From the NCBI GenBank assembly GCA_964573795.1, contig CAZNMF010000049.1, positions 1 through 64,000 of the forward strand: a stretch of 64,000 bases of DNA, written 5' to 3'. The position numbers and the translations under genes were made by a program. The notes under the pieces were generated by a model. The model was not told the DNA's origin and searched no databases. It saw only the letters and a list, made by a program, of their open reading frames with translations. This DNA comes from CAZNMF01 sp964573795 (lineage in GTDB: Bacteria; Acidobacteriota; Vicinamibacteria; Vicinamibacterales; SCN-69-37). Shown piece by piece: positions 1-8,635 of this stretch (position 1 is the stretch's first letter; each line of letters begins with the position of its first letter).

Positions 1-1254
1 GCCGAAGCTCTTCCCGATCTCGGGCAGCGACGACGAGGTCAGCGACTTGCACAGATACATCGCGACCTGTCGGGGCAGCGCGATCGATTTCGAGTTGTTC
101 TTCGATTTGATCTCGTTCAGACGGATTTGGTAGTACTCCGCGACGAACTTCTGGATCATGTCGATCGTGACCGCGCGCTCCTTGTCCGGGAGCACGTCGC
201 GCAGCACTTCCTGCACGAGCGACATCGACACGTCGCGTCCCGTGAGCGACGCATAGGCCAGCAGGCGAATCAGCGATCCCTCGAGCTCGCGGATGTTGGA
301 CTTGATGCGCCCGGCGATGTACAGCGCCACGTCGTCGGGCAGCGGCACGCCTTCCGCGTCGGCTTTTCGCTTCAAAATCGCGATTTTCGTCTCGAGATCC
401 GGCGGCTGGATGTCCGCGATCAAGCCCCATTCGAAGCGGCTTCGCAGCCGTTCCTCGAGCTCGCTGATCTGATGCGGGGGGCAATCGCTGCTGAGCACGA
501 TCTGCTTCTGGGCGTCGTGCAGCGCGTTGAACGTGTGGAAGAACTCGGTCTGCGTGCGCTCCTTGCCGACGATGAACTGCACGTCGTCGACGAGGAGGAC
601 GTCGACGCCGCGATAGCGCTCGCGGAAGTCGAGGATGCGATCGTACCGAATCGCATTGACGACCTCGTTCATGAACCGCTCGGCCGAGATGTACGTCAGC
701 TTCAGGCCCGGACTCTGCGTCAATACGTAGTGACCGATGGCGTGCATGAGGTGCGTCTTGCCGAGACCGACGCCGCCGTACAGGAACAGCGGGTTGTAGG
801 AGCGCGACGGTGCCTCGGCGACGGCGCGGCAGGCGGCGTGCGCGAACTGATTCGACGCGCCGACGATGAACGTGTCGAAGGAATAACGCGGGCTGAGCCC
901 TCCGACGTCGGCGATGATCTCGCCGTCGTCCGGCCCGAAGGCTTCGGCGGCGACCGCCTCCTCGTTGCCGAGATCGCCGGCGACATCGGGCCGGCGAGCA
1001 GGAGGGCCCGCATGGCCATCGGGCTGAAACAGGAGGTGCACGCCGGGACGGCCGACTTCGGCCAGCGCCTCGTCGAGGATGACGGCGTAGTTGCGGGTCA
1101 GCCACTCGATGACGGTGGGATCGGTGACTCGAATCCTGAGGCTGCCGCCCAGGTCGGCGATCAGGGACGTCTCGCGAAACCACGTGTCGTAGCTGTAACG
1201 ATTGACCTTGGTCTCGACGCGCGCGAGCACCTCATCCCAGACGCTGGAAGCCAT
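1..1254 (-). CDS. dnaA: Chromosomal replication initiator DnaA (C-terminus cut by window edge)
   Basis: DnaA binds DnaA boxes at oriC and opens the duplex. Reading leftwards from the ATG at 1254, 418 residues are visible. Domain I is at about 1-75 (VWDEVLARVETKVNRYSYDTW), followed by a short variable linker. The AAA+ domain has Walker A GGVGLGKTH at 160-168 and Walker B VDVLLVDDVQF near 218-228. Domain IV is entered, and the window ends inside the DnaA signature (LPEIGKSFG), so roughly 30 residues are missing. An in-frame ATG at 1278 would add eight residues; 1254 gives the family-typical N-terminus. The gene diverges from rpmH across the candidate origin. Confidence 0.97.
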   Translation of the reverse strand, partial: MASSVWDEVLARVETKVNRYSYDTWFRETSLIADLGGSLRIRVTDPTVIEWLTRNYAVILDEALAEVGRPGVHLLFQPDGHAGPPARRPDVAGDLGNEEAVAAEAFGPDDGEIIADVGGLSPRYSFDTFIVGASNQFAHAACRAVAEAPSRSYNPLFLYGGVGLGKTHLMHAIGHYVLTQSPGLKLTYISAERFMNEVVNAIRYDRILDFRERYRGVDVLLVDDVQFIVGKERTQTEFFHTFNALHDAQKQIVLSSDCPPHQISELEERLRSRFEWGLIADIQPPDLETKIAILKRKADAEGVPLPDDVALYIAGRIKSNIRELEGSLIRLLAYASLTGRDVSMSLVQEVLRDVLPDKERAVTIDMIQKFVAEYYQIRLNEIKSKNNSKSIALPRQVAMYLCKSLTSSSLPEIGKSFG

Positions 1255-1440
1255 GCTGATCAACCCCGGAATCGCCATTTTCAAGACCGGTCTGGCGCTG
1301 CCTCACCGATGTTACGCCGGTCCCGTCGCGCGGGCAAAAAGAGCCTGAAAACGGCCGAAAACACGCAGGTCAGACCATCGAAATACGCTGTAAGTGCCGT
1401 ATTTGCTATGTGTTGGCGGCTTCAGTCCCGTGAAGATTGG

Positions 1441-1472
1441 ATTTCCACAGGTTTTTCCACAGATGTGGAAAA
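1441..1472. promoter_or_regulatory. Cluster of three DnaA-box-like sites
   Basis: TTTTCCACA at 1453-1461 and its inverse TGTGGAAAA at 1464-1472 each differ by one base from the consensus TTATCCACA. ATTTCCACA at 1441-1449 is a weaker third copy. The first two are head-to-head with a 2-bp gap. They could serve origin opening, dnaA autoregulation or both. Confidence 0.6.
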
Positions 1473-1600
1473 CTACCCGCGCCGGATGCCCTGCTTCGCG
1501 GAAAGCTGGCGAATCTACCACAGCCGTCCGCCCCGCACAATCCGTGAATGAAGAGATTGGCGGAAGCTATCGACACGGGGCGAAGGGCGGCCTTCGGACG

Positions 1601-1629
1601 TTGACAGGCCAGCCACCGGCCGTTACGAT
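1601..1629 (+). promoter_or_regulatory. Sigma-70-type promoter for rpmH-rnpA
   Basis: A perfect -35 TTGACA at 1601-1606 is followed after 17 bp by TACGAT at 1624-1629, a 4/6 match to TATAAT. Expected initiation near 1636 leaves a leader of about 36 nt before rpmH. Confidence 0.6.
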
Positions 1630-1671
1630 TCATGTTTCTCCAGTGTGTAAGGACACCTGGCCGGGAGCCCC

Positions 1672-1818
1672 ATGAAGCGCACGTATCAGCCCAATCGCCG
1701 CCGTCGCCGCCGCACCCATGGTTTTCTCGTTCGGATGCGGACCAAGAACGGCCGGATCGTGCTCAAGCGGCGCCGCGCCAAGGGCCGCAAGCGCCTCACC
1801 GTTTCGTCCGAGTCCTGA
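1672..1818 (+). CDS. rpmH: 50S ribosomal protein L34
   Basis: The 48-residue product begins MKRTYQPNRRRRRRTHGF and ends in a basic tail, the full-length L34 pattern. It is a small basic component of the large ribosomal subunit. It is the first gene of the rightward rpmH-rnpA-yidD-yidC-jag run and has the promoter at 1601-1629 in front of it. It is followed by rnpA, as in most bacteria. Confidence 0.97.
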   Translation: MKRTYQPNRRRRRRTHGFLVRMRTKNGRIVLKRRRAKGRKRLTVSSES

Positions 1819-1853
1819 GCCCGCGTGGGCGCGGCCCGCGCGCGGTGGTGCGC

Positions 1854-2222
1854 ATGTCGCAGCGGTTTCCCACGTCTGTTCGCCTGCGCGTTCGCTCGGA
1901 GTTCACCTCGGTCCAGGAACGAGGCCGCCGCGTGCCGTCGCGGTATCTGACGTTGCTCGCCATGCCCAACTCGCTCGATCGTGACCGCCTCGGCATCATC
2001 GCGTCGCGACGCATGGGCGGCGCGGTCGCGCGCAATCGAGCCAAGCGCATGCTTCGCGACATCTTCCGCCGGCAGGAGCCCGGCACGGCCGCCGCGCGCG
2101 GCCTTCGCCCCCTCGATCTGGTGGTGATCCCACGCCGGGAGCTGGTCACGGCGCCTCTGGCGGCCGTCGAACAGGACTTCCGGATCGCGTTGCACCGCGT
2201 CGATCGAGCGAGACCACGATGA
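1854..2222 (+). CDS. rnpA: Ribonuclease P protein component
   Basis: RnpA binds RNase P RNA and helps it mature the 5' ends of tRNAs. From the ATG at 1854 the product is 122 residues. It starts MSQRFPTSVRLRVRSEF, and the RNR signature region appears as RMGGAVARNRAKRMLRDIFR. GTG codons just upstream are alternative starts. The stop overlaps the yidD ATG (ATGA at 2219-2222), so the two are probably translationally coupled. Confidence 0.93.
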   Translation: MSQRFPTSVRLRVRSEFTSVQERGRRVPSRYLTLLAMPNSLDRDRLGIIASRRMGGAVARNRAKRMLRDIFRRQEPGTAAARGLRPLDLVVIPRRELVTAPLAAVEQDFRIALHRVDRARPR

Positions 2223-2455
2223 CGACGACGGCGCGTCTCGCGCACGTTGCAGTGCGGGCGTATCAACTCGTGCTGAGCCCGCTCGTGGGCGGCGCGTGCC
2301 GCTTCGAGCCTTCCTGCTCGGCGTACGCGCTCGAGGCGATAGAACGGCACGGCGCCGCCCGCGGCCTCTGGCTCGCGCTGCGGCGCATCAGCCGCTGCCA
2401 TCCATTTGCGCGGCCGGGCATCGATCCCGTCCCGCCGCGGATGGATCACGTCTGA
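2219..2455 (+). CDS. yidD: Membrane protein insertion efficiency factor YidD
   Basis: This is a 78-residue small protein of the YidD family, thought to assist YidC-dependent insertion of inner-membrane proteins. It shows the conserved YQLVLSPLVGGACRFEPSCS core with the family cysteines, then YALEAIERHGAARGLWLALRRISRCHPF. It overlaps rnpA by four bases and precedes yidC by 14 bp, the usual order. Confidence 0.95.
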   Translation: MTTTARLAHVAVRAYQLVLSPLVGGACRFEPSCSAYALEAIERHGAARGLWLALRRISRCHPFARPGIDPVPPRMDHV

Positions 2456-2469
2456 GACGGTTGGCCTTC

Positions 2470-4167
2470 ATGGAAAAGCGCGTTTTTCTGGCAATCCTGC
2501 TGTGCTTCGCGGTGCTCGCGGTCTATCAGGTGATGTTTCCGCCCGCCAAGCCCGCGCCGGCGGCCGCCGCCGTGACGCCGAGCGCTGCGACTACGCCGCC
2601 AGCGACGAGCGATCAACCCGCATCTGCACCGGCATCCGCGCCGTCCGTCGCGGCTCCATCGGCTGCCCCGCTCGTCGCCGACGCCGCAGCGCGCGACATC
2701 GTCGTGGACACCGACGCGGTTCATGCGGTGTTCTCGACGGCCGGCGCCACGCTGAAGCAGTGGCAGCTCAAGCGGTATCTCGAGTCGGACGCGCCGCTCG
2801 AGCTCATCCCGCAGGACGTTCCCGCCAACTATCCGCGCGCGTTTGCGATCACGACCGACGATGCGGCGCTGTCGAAGACGCTGGCCACGGCGCTCTTCAG
2901 GCCGAGCGCGGCGTCGCTGACGCTCGGCGCGACGCCGGGACAGTTGACGTTCGAGTTCAAGGACGCCAGCGGCCTCAACGCACGCAAGACGTTCTACTTT
3001 CAGCCTGAAGGCAAATCGTACGTGCTGCGTGTGGAAGCGGCGATCGACGTGAACGGCGTCTCGAAGCCCGTGACGATCGCGTCGGGGCCGGCGCTTGGCC
3101 TCGGCTATCAGCCCGACGGCTCGCGTCACGTGCCGGTGCGCGCGATTCATCATCTCGACGGCAAGGTCACGCGACTGACCGCGAGCAATCTCCAGAAGCA
3201 GTCGCACTATCAAGGCGACATCAAGTTCGCGGGCGTCGAGGATCAGTACTTTCTGAATGCCGCCCTGCCCGGCGATCAGAAGGTCACGATCGACTACGAG
3301 CCGCTGACGCTGCCGGTGCCGGGCGCCGCGAGCACGGAGACGCGCGGCCTGATCGACTACCGCGTCTCGGTTCCCGGGGCGCTCGCGCTGCCGTTCTTCC
3401 TCGGCCCGAAGGACTTCGACACGCTGCAAAACGTCGATCCGCGGCTGCAGCTCGTGCTGGCGATCGACTTCGGCATGTTCCGCGCGATCGTCGTCCCGCT
3501 GCTGATCGCGCTGAAGTGGATCAACGGCTATCTCGGCAACTACGGCTGGTCGATCGTCGCGCTCACGGTGATCATCAACCTGATCATCTTCCCGCTCCGC
3601 CACCGCAGCATGGTGTCGATGAAGAAGATGCAGGCGGTCCAGCCTGAAGTGAAAGCGATCCAGGAGCGCTACGCGAAGTACAAGATCACGGACCCCGAGC
3701 GCCAGAAGATGAACCAGGAGATGATGGCGCTCTACAAGCAGAAAGGCGTCAATCCTGCGAGCGGCTGCTTGCCGATGCTGTTGACGCTGCCGATCCTCTA
3801 CGCGTTCTACGCGCTGCTCGGCGCCGCGATCGAGCTGCGCGGCGCGCCGTTCGTCGGCTGGATTCACGACCTGTCGCGCCACGATCCGTTCTACGTCACG
3901 CCCGTGCTGATGGGCGTGTCGATGCTGTGGCAACAGCGGATGATGCCGACGACGGCCGACCCGATTCAGCAGAAGATGTTTCTGCTGATGCCGGTGATCT
4001 TCACCGTGTCGTTCCTGTGGGCGCCCTCGGGCCTCGTCATCTACTGGTTCGCGAGCAACGCCCTGGCCATCGGCCAGCAGTATTTGACGAATCGTATGAT
4101 CGCCGCGCCGGCGCGTCCGGCGCCGGCGCGCCGCAGCGCAGGCAACGGCAAAGCGAAATCTTCGTAG
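2470..4167 (+). CDS. yidC: Membrane protein insertase YidC
   Basis: YidC inserts and folds inner-membrane proteins alone or with SecYEG. The 565-residue product starts MEKRVFLAILLCFAVLAVYQ, an N-terminal membrane anchor. An Ala/Pro-rich linker and a large periplasmic domain (to about 320) follow. The Oxa1 core with several membrane helices comes after that (GYLGNYGWSIVALTVIINL, then NPASGCLPMLLTLPILYAFY), and the tail is basic. The long periplasmic domain is typical of Gram-negative YidC. The ATG at 2470 is chosen because it directly precedes the anchor. Confidence 0.97.
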   Translation: MEKRVFLAILLCFAVLAVYQVMFPPAKPAPAAAAVTPSAATTPPATSDQPASAPASAPSVAAPSAAPLVADAAARDIVVDTDAVHAVFSTAGATLKQWQLKRYLESDAPLELIPQDVPANYPRAFAITTDDAALSKTLATALFRPSAASLTLGATPGQLTFEFKDASGLNARKTFYFQPEGKSYVLRVEAAIDVNGVSKPVTIASGPALGLGYQPDGSRHVPVRAIHHLDGKVTRLTASNLQKQSHYQGDIKFAGVEDQYFLNAALPGDQKVTIDYEPLTLPVPGAASTETRGLIDYRVSVPGALALPFFLGPKDFDTLQNVDPRLQLVLAIDFGMFRAIVVPLLIALKWINGYLGNYGWSIVALTVIINLIIFPLRHRSMVSMKKMQAVQPEVKAIQERYAKYKITDPERQKMNQEMMALYKQKGVNPASGCLPMLLTLPILYAFYALLGAAIELRGAPFVGWIHDLSRHDPFYVTPVLMGVSMLWQQRMMPTTADPIQQKMFLLMPVIFTVSFLWAPSGLVIYWFASNALAIGQQYLTNRMIAAPARPAPARRSAGNGKAKSS

Positions 4168-4177
4168 ACGGTGCACC

Positions 4178-4630
4178 ATGAGCAGCGACCTTGATACGCA
4201 GGTGATCGACTTCGTCCGTCGCGTGACGGCAGCGATGGGGCTCGACTTGACGGCCGACGTCGAAGAGACGGCGGACAACGTGCGCGTGAACCTGTCAGGC
4301 ACCGGCGCAGAGGTCCTGTTGCGGCGCAAGGGCGAAGCGCTCGACGCGCTGCAGGTCATCGTCAACACCGCGTTTCGTCGCGACGCCCGCGGCGATCGCC
4401 ACTACGTCGTCGACGCGCTCGGCTTTCGCAAGGACAAGGACTCCGAGCTCCGGCAGATGGCGCAGTACCTCATCGACAAGGCGAAGAGCTCGGGCACGCC
4501 GCAGGAGATCGGCCCGCTCAATCCCTATGCGCGCCGGATCGTGCATCTGGCCGTCTCGGAGGATTCGGGCGTCACGTCCGAGAGCATCGGCGACGCGTTT
4601 CTGAAGACCGTGATCATCTCGCCGAAGTAG
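4178..4630 (+). CDS. jag: KH-R3H RNA-binding protein Jag/KhpB
   Basis: The 150-residue product carries a KH-like domain (about 5-80; GTGAEVLLRRKGEALDALQ) and an R3H domain (about 85-150; GPLNPYARRIVHLAV). Jag/KhpB proteins bind RNA and sit beside yidC in many bacteria. The N-terminal Jag_N domain found in Firmicute homologues is absent, so this is the short form. It starts 10 bp after yidC. Confidence 0.92.
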   Translation: MSSDLDTQVIDFVRRVTAAMGLDLTADVEETADNVRVNLSGTGAEVLLRRKGEALDALQVIVNTAFRRDARGDRHYVVDALGFRKDKDSELRQMAQYLIDKAKSSGTPQEIGPLNPYARRIVHLAVSEDSGVTSESIGDAFLKTVIISPK

Positions 4631-4652
4631 CCGCGCGCGGCGGCGCAGGCCC

Positions 4653-6014
4653 GTGTTCAGCACGACCGACACCATCGTCGCAATCGCGACGCCCCCCGGA
4701 CGCGGCGGCCTCGGCGTCGTGCGCGTGTCGGGCGCCGACGCCTGCCGAATCGCGCGCGCGCTGCTCCGGCGCGAGGCGCCGCTCGAGCCGCGATACGCCA
4801 CATTCGGACGGATCGCCGAGGGGACCGGCGCGGACACGCGCGTCCTCGACGAAGTCGTCGTCACCTGGTTCGAGTCGCCGCGCTCGTACACGACAGAAGA
4901 CGTCGTCGAAATCGCCGCGCATGGCAGCCCCGTGCTGCTCGCGCGCATCGTCCAGCTCGCGATGGCCGCGGGCGCGCGGCTGGCCGAGCCGGGCGAGTTC
5001 ACGCTTCGCGCGTATCTGCACGGCCGTCTGGATCTCGTGCAGGCCGAGGCCGTGGCCGATCTGATCGATGCGGTGACGCCGCTGCAGGCGCGGGCCGCCA
5101 TGGATCAGCTCGAAGGGACGTTGACGTCCTCGGTGAAGGCGATTGACGCGGCGCTGTTCGATCTCGCCGCGCGCCTGGAGGCGTCGCTCGACTTCCCCGA
5201 TGAGGGCTTTCACTTCATCACGCGCGGTGAGACGGCGGCCGCGTTGGCGGACATCCGGGAAGGACTGGCGGCGCTGGCGCGTGACGGGCGCGCCGGCCGG
5301 CTGATCCGCGAAGGCGGGCTCGTCGTCATCGGCGGACGACCCAACGCGGGCAAGTCGAGTTTGTTCAATGCGCTGGCCGGGGCGTCGCGAGCCATTGTCA
5401 CGGACGTTCCGGGCACGACGCGCGACGTGCTCACCGAGCGCGTGGATGTGGGCGGCGTGCCGCTGACGCTCGTTGACACGGCGGGCCTGCGCCGGACGGA
5501 CGACGTGATCGAAGCGGAAGGTGTCGGCCGCGCACGCCAGGCGATGGCCATTGCGGCGCTTCGACTGCTCGTCGTGGATCGATCCCGTCCGATCGACGAG
5601 GACGATCGCGTCGAAGCGCCTGCCGAGCGCTCCATCCTCGTGCGGAGCAAGTCGGACCTGCCGCGCGATCCGTCGTGGCCAGCAATCGAGGAATGGTCCG
5701 TGCCGTCGGTCGACGTTTCGGTCGTGACCGGCGAGGGACTCGATCGTCTGCGCGCGCTGATTCTCGACGCGTTGGCGGATCGCGACGACTGGCGCGACAC
5801 GCCGGTGATCTCGAACGTCCGTCATCTGAAGCACGTGCAGCGTGCGCTCGAGGCGCTCGATCGCGCGAGGGCGTCGCTCGACGCGGGGGCGACCGAGGAG
5901 CTGGCGCTGGCCGAGCTCGCCGCCGCGCGACAGGCGCTCGAGGAGCTGACCGGCCGGCGAACCGCCGACGATTTGCTCGAGCGAATCTTCTCGCGCTTCT
6001 GCGTCGGGAAATGA
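4653..6014 (+). CDS. mnmE: tRNA modification GTPase MnmE
   Basis: MnmE works with MnmG to modify U34 of certain tRNAs, using tetrahydrofolate. The 453-residue product begins at GTG 4653 with TDTIVAIATPPGRGGLGVVR, the folate-binding N-domain. The G domain has G1 GRPNAGKSSLFN near 226 and G3 DTAG. The C-terminus is FCVGK, with the catalytic cysteine of the C(I/L/V)GK tail. The stop overlaps the mnmG start (ATGA), coupling the two partners. Confidence 0.97.
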   Translation: MFSTTDTIVAIATPPGRGGLGVVRVSGADACRIARALLRREAPLEPRYATFGRIAEGTGADTRVLDEVVVTWFESPRSYTTEDVVEIAAHGSPVLLARIVQLAMAAGARLAEPGEFTLRAYLHGRLDLVQAEAVADLIDAVTPLQARAAMDQLEGTLTSSVKAIDAALFDLAARLEASLDFPDEGFHFITRGETAAALADIREGLAALARDGRAGRLIREGGLVVIGGRPNAGKSSLFNALAGASRAIVTDVPGTTRDVLTERVDVGGVPLTLVDTAGLRRTDDVIEAEGVGRARQAMAIAALRLLVVDRSRPIDEDDRVEAPAERSILVRSKSDLPRDPSWPAIEEWSVPSVDVSVVTGEGLDRLRALILDALADRDDWRDTPVISNVRHLKHVQRALEALDRARASLDAGATEELALAELAAARQALEELTGRRTADDLLERIFSRFCVGK

Positions 6015-7852
6015 TCGCGGACATGGATCGCGTCGACGTCATCGTGATCGGCGCCGGTCACGCCGGATGCGAGGCGGCATGGGCCGCCGCGCGCATGGGA
6101 TGCCGCGTGGCGATCTGCACGCTGTCGATGGACACCATCGCGCTGATGCCCTGCAACCCTGCGGTCGGCGGCACGGCGAAGGGCCATCTCGTGCGTGAGA
6201 TCGACGCGCTGGGTGGCCTGATGGGCCACGCGATCGACGCGACGGGCATCCAGTTCAAGCTGCTCAATCGGAGCCGCGGACCCGCGGTGTGGTCGCCGCG
6301 CGCGCAGGCCGACAAGCGCCGGTATGGCGCGTGGGTGCGCGAGGCGCTGTCACGCGAGCCGAATGTGCGCTGGCTCATCGGCCGCGCGGGTCGGATCGTC
6401 GTCGATGACGGCCGCGTGACGGGGCTCGAGCTCGAGGATGGCTCGCGTATCGCGTGCCGCGCGCTCGTCATCACGACGGGCACGTTTCTGAACGGCCTGG
6501 TGCACGTCGGCGACGAGCAGCGGCCGTCGGGCCGCGCCGGCGAGCCGCCGACGCGCGCGCTCGCGGAGTCGCTGCGATCGATTGGCGTCGAGATGGGCCG
6601 GCTGAAGACGGGTACGCCGCCGCGGCTCGATCGGCGCAGCATCGATTTCTCGCGCTTTCCCGAAGAACGGGGCGACGATCCGATCGTTCCCTTCTCGTTC
6701 ATGTCGCCGCCGATCGCGCGCGAGCAGATCCCGTGTCATCTCGTCTACACGACCGAGCGGCTGCACGATCTCGTGCGCGACAACATCGGCCGATCGCCGC
6801 TCTACAACGGGCAGATCTCCGGCATCGGTCCGCGCTACTGCCCGTCGCTCGAGGACAAGGTGATGCGCTTCCCCGAGAAGGAGCGCCATCAGATCTTTCT
6901 CGAGCCGGAGGGCGTGGACGTCGACGAGATCTACGTGAACGGCCTGTCGATGAGCCTGCCGCGGGACGTGCAGGAGTCCATCGTGCACGCGCTGCCCGGC
7001 CTCGAGTCCGCGCGCGTGCTGCGGCATGCGTACGCGGTCGAGTACGACTTCGTCCAGCCGACGGAGCTGCATCGATCGCTCGAGACCAAGCGTCTGCCAG
7101 GCTTGTTCCTCGCCGGCCAGATCAACGGCACGTCCGGGTACGAGGAGGCCGCGGCGCAAGGGTTGATGGCCGGCATCAATGCGGCGCACGCGGTGCGCGG
7201 GGACGCGCCCGTCGTGCTCGGACGCGACCAGGCGTACATCGGGATCCTCGTCGACGATCTCGTCACGCGCGGATGTCTCGAGCCGTATCGCATGTTCACG
7301 TCACGCGCGGAGCATCGTCTGCGCCTGCGGATCGACAACGCGGACCTGCGCCTGACGCCGATCGGCCGCGAGATCGGGCTCGTCGACGAAGCGCGGTGGC
7401 GATCGTTCGACGCGCGACGCGAGCGGCTCGCGCGCAATCTCGATCGCGCGGAGCAAACGCGCGTGGCGATCGACGGAGACACGACGACGGCCGCGCAGGC
7501 GCTGTCGCGGCCGCCGGTGACGCTGGAAGACCTGCGCGCGGCGGGATTCGCGATCGAGCACGACGCGCGGCGTGGCGATCTGGACGCGGCGACGCTGACC
7601 GCGGAGCTGAAATATCGTGGCTATCTCAAGCGCCATGACGCACAGCTTGCGCGCACGCAGGCGGACGAGGCGCGACGGATTCCCGCGACGTTCTCTTACT
7701 CGGCGATTCCTGGGCTCTCGCGCGAAGTCGTGGAGCGGCTCACCCACGTGCGCCCGGAAACAATCGGCCAGGCCGCGCGGGTGCCGGGCGTCACGCCCGC
7801 CGCCATCGCCATCGTCGCCGCGCGCGTGTCGCGTTGGACGCCTGAGAGCTGA
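6011..7852 (+). CDS. mnmG: tRNA uridine-34 carboxymethylaminomethyl synthesis enzyme MnmG
   Basis: MnmG (GidA) is the FAD-dependent partner of MnmE. The 613-residue product has an FAD dinucleotide-binding motif, VIGAGHAGCEAA, at the N-terminus. It also has the family segments CNPAVGGTAKGHLVREIDALGG and GTSGYEEAAAQGLMAGINA, and a C-terminal helical domain (YRGYLKRH). Length matches the family. ATG 6011 overlaps mnmE; ATG 6023 is an alternative. Confidence 0.97.
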   Translation: MIADMDRVDVIVIGAGHAGCEAAWAAARMGCRVAICTLSMDTIALMPCNPAVGGTAKGHLVREIDALGGLMGHAIDATGIQFKLLNRSRGPAVWSPRAQADKRRYGAWVREALSREPNVRWLIGRAGRIVVDDGRVTGLELEDGSRIACRALVITTGTFLNGLVHVGDEQRPSGRAGEPPTRALAESLRSIGVEMGRLKTGTPPRLDRRSIDFSRFPEERGDDPIVPFSFMSPPIAREQIPCHLVYTTERLHDLVRDNIGRSPLYNGQISGIGPRYCPSLEDKVMRFPEKERHQIFLEPEGVDVDEIYVNGLSMSLPRDVQESIVHALPGLESARVLRHAYAVEYDFVQPTELHRSLETKRLPGLFLAGQINGTSGYEEAAAQGLMAGINAAHAVRGDAPVVLGRDQAYIGILVDDLVTRGCLEPYRMFTSRAEHRLRLRIDNADLRLTPIGREIGLVDEARWRSFDARRERLARNLDRAEQTRVAIDGDTTTAAQALSRPPVTLEDLRAAGFAIEHDARRGDLDAATLTAELKYRGYLKRHDAQLARTQADEARRIPATFSYSAIPGLSREVVERLTHVRPETIGQAARVPGVTPAAIAIVAARVSRWTPES

Positions 7853-7858
7853 TCGCGC

Positions 7859-8470
7859 GTGTCGCCCTTCCCCGCTTTGATCCGCGCGCGCGTCGATGCA
7901 TCCGGGCTGTCAGTCGCGGACGATCTCGTCGCGAGGCTCGGTGCGTATCTCGACGTGCTGGCGCGCTGGAATCGGCGGATCAATCTCACGTCGTTCGATC
8001 TCGACGCGCCTACTGACGCGGCGATCGATCGTCTGATCGTCGAGCCGCTGCGCGCCGCGGCGTTCGTCCGTGAGTCCGATCGCGTCGCTCTCGACATCGG
8101 ATCCGGCGGCGGGTCGCCTGCGATTCCGATCGCGGTCGCGTGCCCGTGGCTGCGCATGACGCTCGTCGAGATCCGCGCGCGAAAGGCGGCGTTTCTGCGC
8201 GAAGCCGTGCGCACGGTTGATCTCGCCGGCGCGCGCGTCGAAGCCGTGGCGTTCCACCGGCTGGCTGCGGACCATTCACTTGCCAAGCAAGTGGATGTCG
8301 TCACGATGCGCGCGGTGCGTGCGGATGGGGAGATCTGGAAGGCGATCGAAGTGTTGCTTGCGCCTGGCGGGCGCGTGCTGTGGTTCGGCGGCGATCGAGG
8401 GGCGATTGAAGGTACATCGTTAGCGCCGGTCGCCAGTAATGACGTTGTCCTCGTGCTCGCACGTCGCTGA
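7859..8470 (+). CDS. rsmG: 16S rRNA (guanine-527-N7) methyltransferase RsmG
   Basis: RsmG (GidB) methylates G527 of 16S rRNA. The 203-residue protein starts at GTG 7859, six bases after mnmG. It shows ARWNRRINLTSF, the SAM-binding loop ALDIGSGGGSPAIPIA at about 78-93, and later VTMRAV. It ends the mnmE-mnmG-rsmG run and is followed by a weak hairpin and the parS site. Confidence 0.93.
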   Translation: MSPFPALIRARVDASGLSVADDLVARLGAYLDVLARWNRRINLTSFDLDAPTDAAIDRLIVEPLRAAAFVRESDRVALDIGSGGGSPAIPIAVACPWLRMTLVEIRARKAAFLREAVRTVDLAGARVEAVAFHRLAADHSLAKQVDVVTMRAVRADGEIWKAIEVLLAPGGRVLWFGGDRGAIEGTSLAPVASNDVVLVLARR

Positions 8471-8474
8471 AGTC

Positions 8475-8523
8475 GTCGCATGGTTGTAATTGGGCCAAAA
8501 GACCAAAACATGCAACCAGCGAC
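8475..8523 (+). terminator. Hairpin after rsmG, weak terminator candidate
   Basis: GTCGC-A-TGGTTG at 8475-8486 pairs with CAACCA-GCGAC at 8513-8523, giving 11 base pairs with one bulged A and a 26-nt loop. No T-run follows. It begins five bases after the rsmG stop, so it may end or stabilise that transcript. Confidence 0.3.
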
Positions 8524-8584
8524 CCCTATGACATGGTGCCGGCCGGTCCAGACGGGACGCACGTTCCCTCGCGCAAAAGTGACG

Positions 8585-8600
8585 TGTTCCACGTGGAACA
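8585..8600. promoter_or_regulatory. parS: parS centromere site for ParB
   Basis: TGTTCCACGTGGAACA is a perfect 16-bp palindrome. It matches the bacterial parS consensus TGTTTCACGTGAAACA except for a symmetric change in each half. The same T-to-C/A-to-G variant is known from pseudomonads. It lies about 0.8 kb upstream of parA-parB and about 7 kb from the candidate origin, where parS sites are expected. It is the only copy noticed in the window. Confidence 0.9.
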
Positions 8601-8635
8601 TGTCGGTCGTCTTCTCTTGTCGACGACGGTCGCTC

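Larger units (their letters stand above)
1255..1671. other. oriC: Candidate replication origin (oriC) between dnaA and rpmH
   Basis: This 417-bp spacer separates divergent dnaA and rpmH and contains no convincing gene. It holds a cluster of DnaA-box-like 9-mers at 1441-1472, and an inverted repeat AAATACG (1381-1387) / CGTATTT (1398-1404) with a 10-bp spacer in a locally A+T-richer stretch. The rpmH promoter lies at its right end. The dnaA-rpmH interval is a common oriC site in bacteria. Function is inferred from position and boxes; GC skew was not computed. Confidence 0.65.

Noticed and set aside
127..1551. Plus-strand open frame opposite dnaA
   Set aside because: DnaA is clear on the minus strand with Walker motifs; the plus frame has no domain and runs on into the candidate origin.
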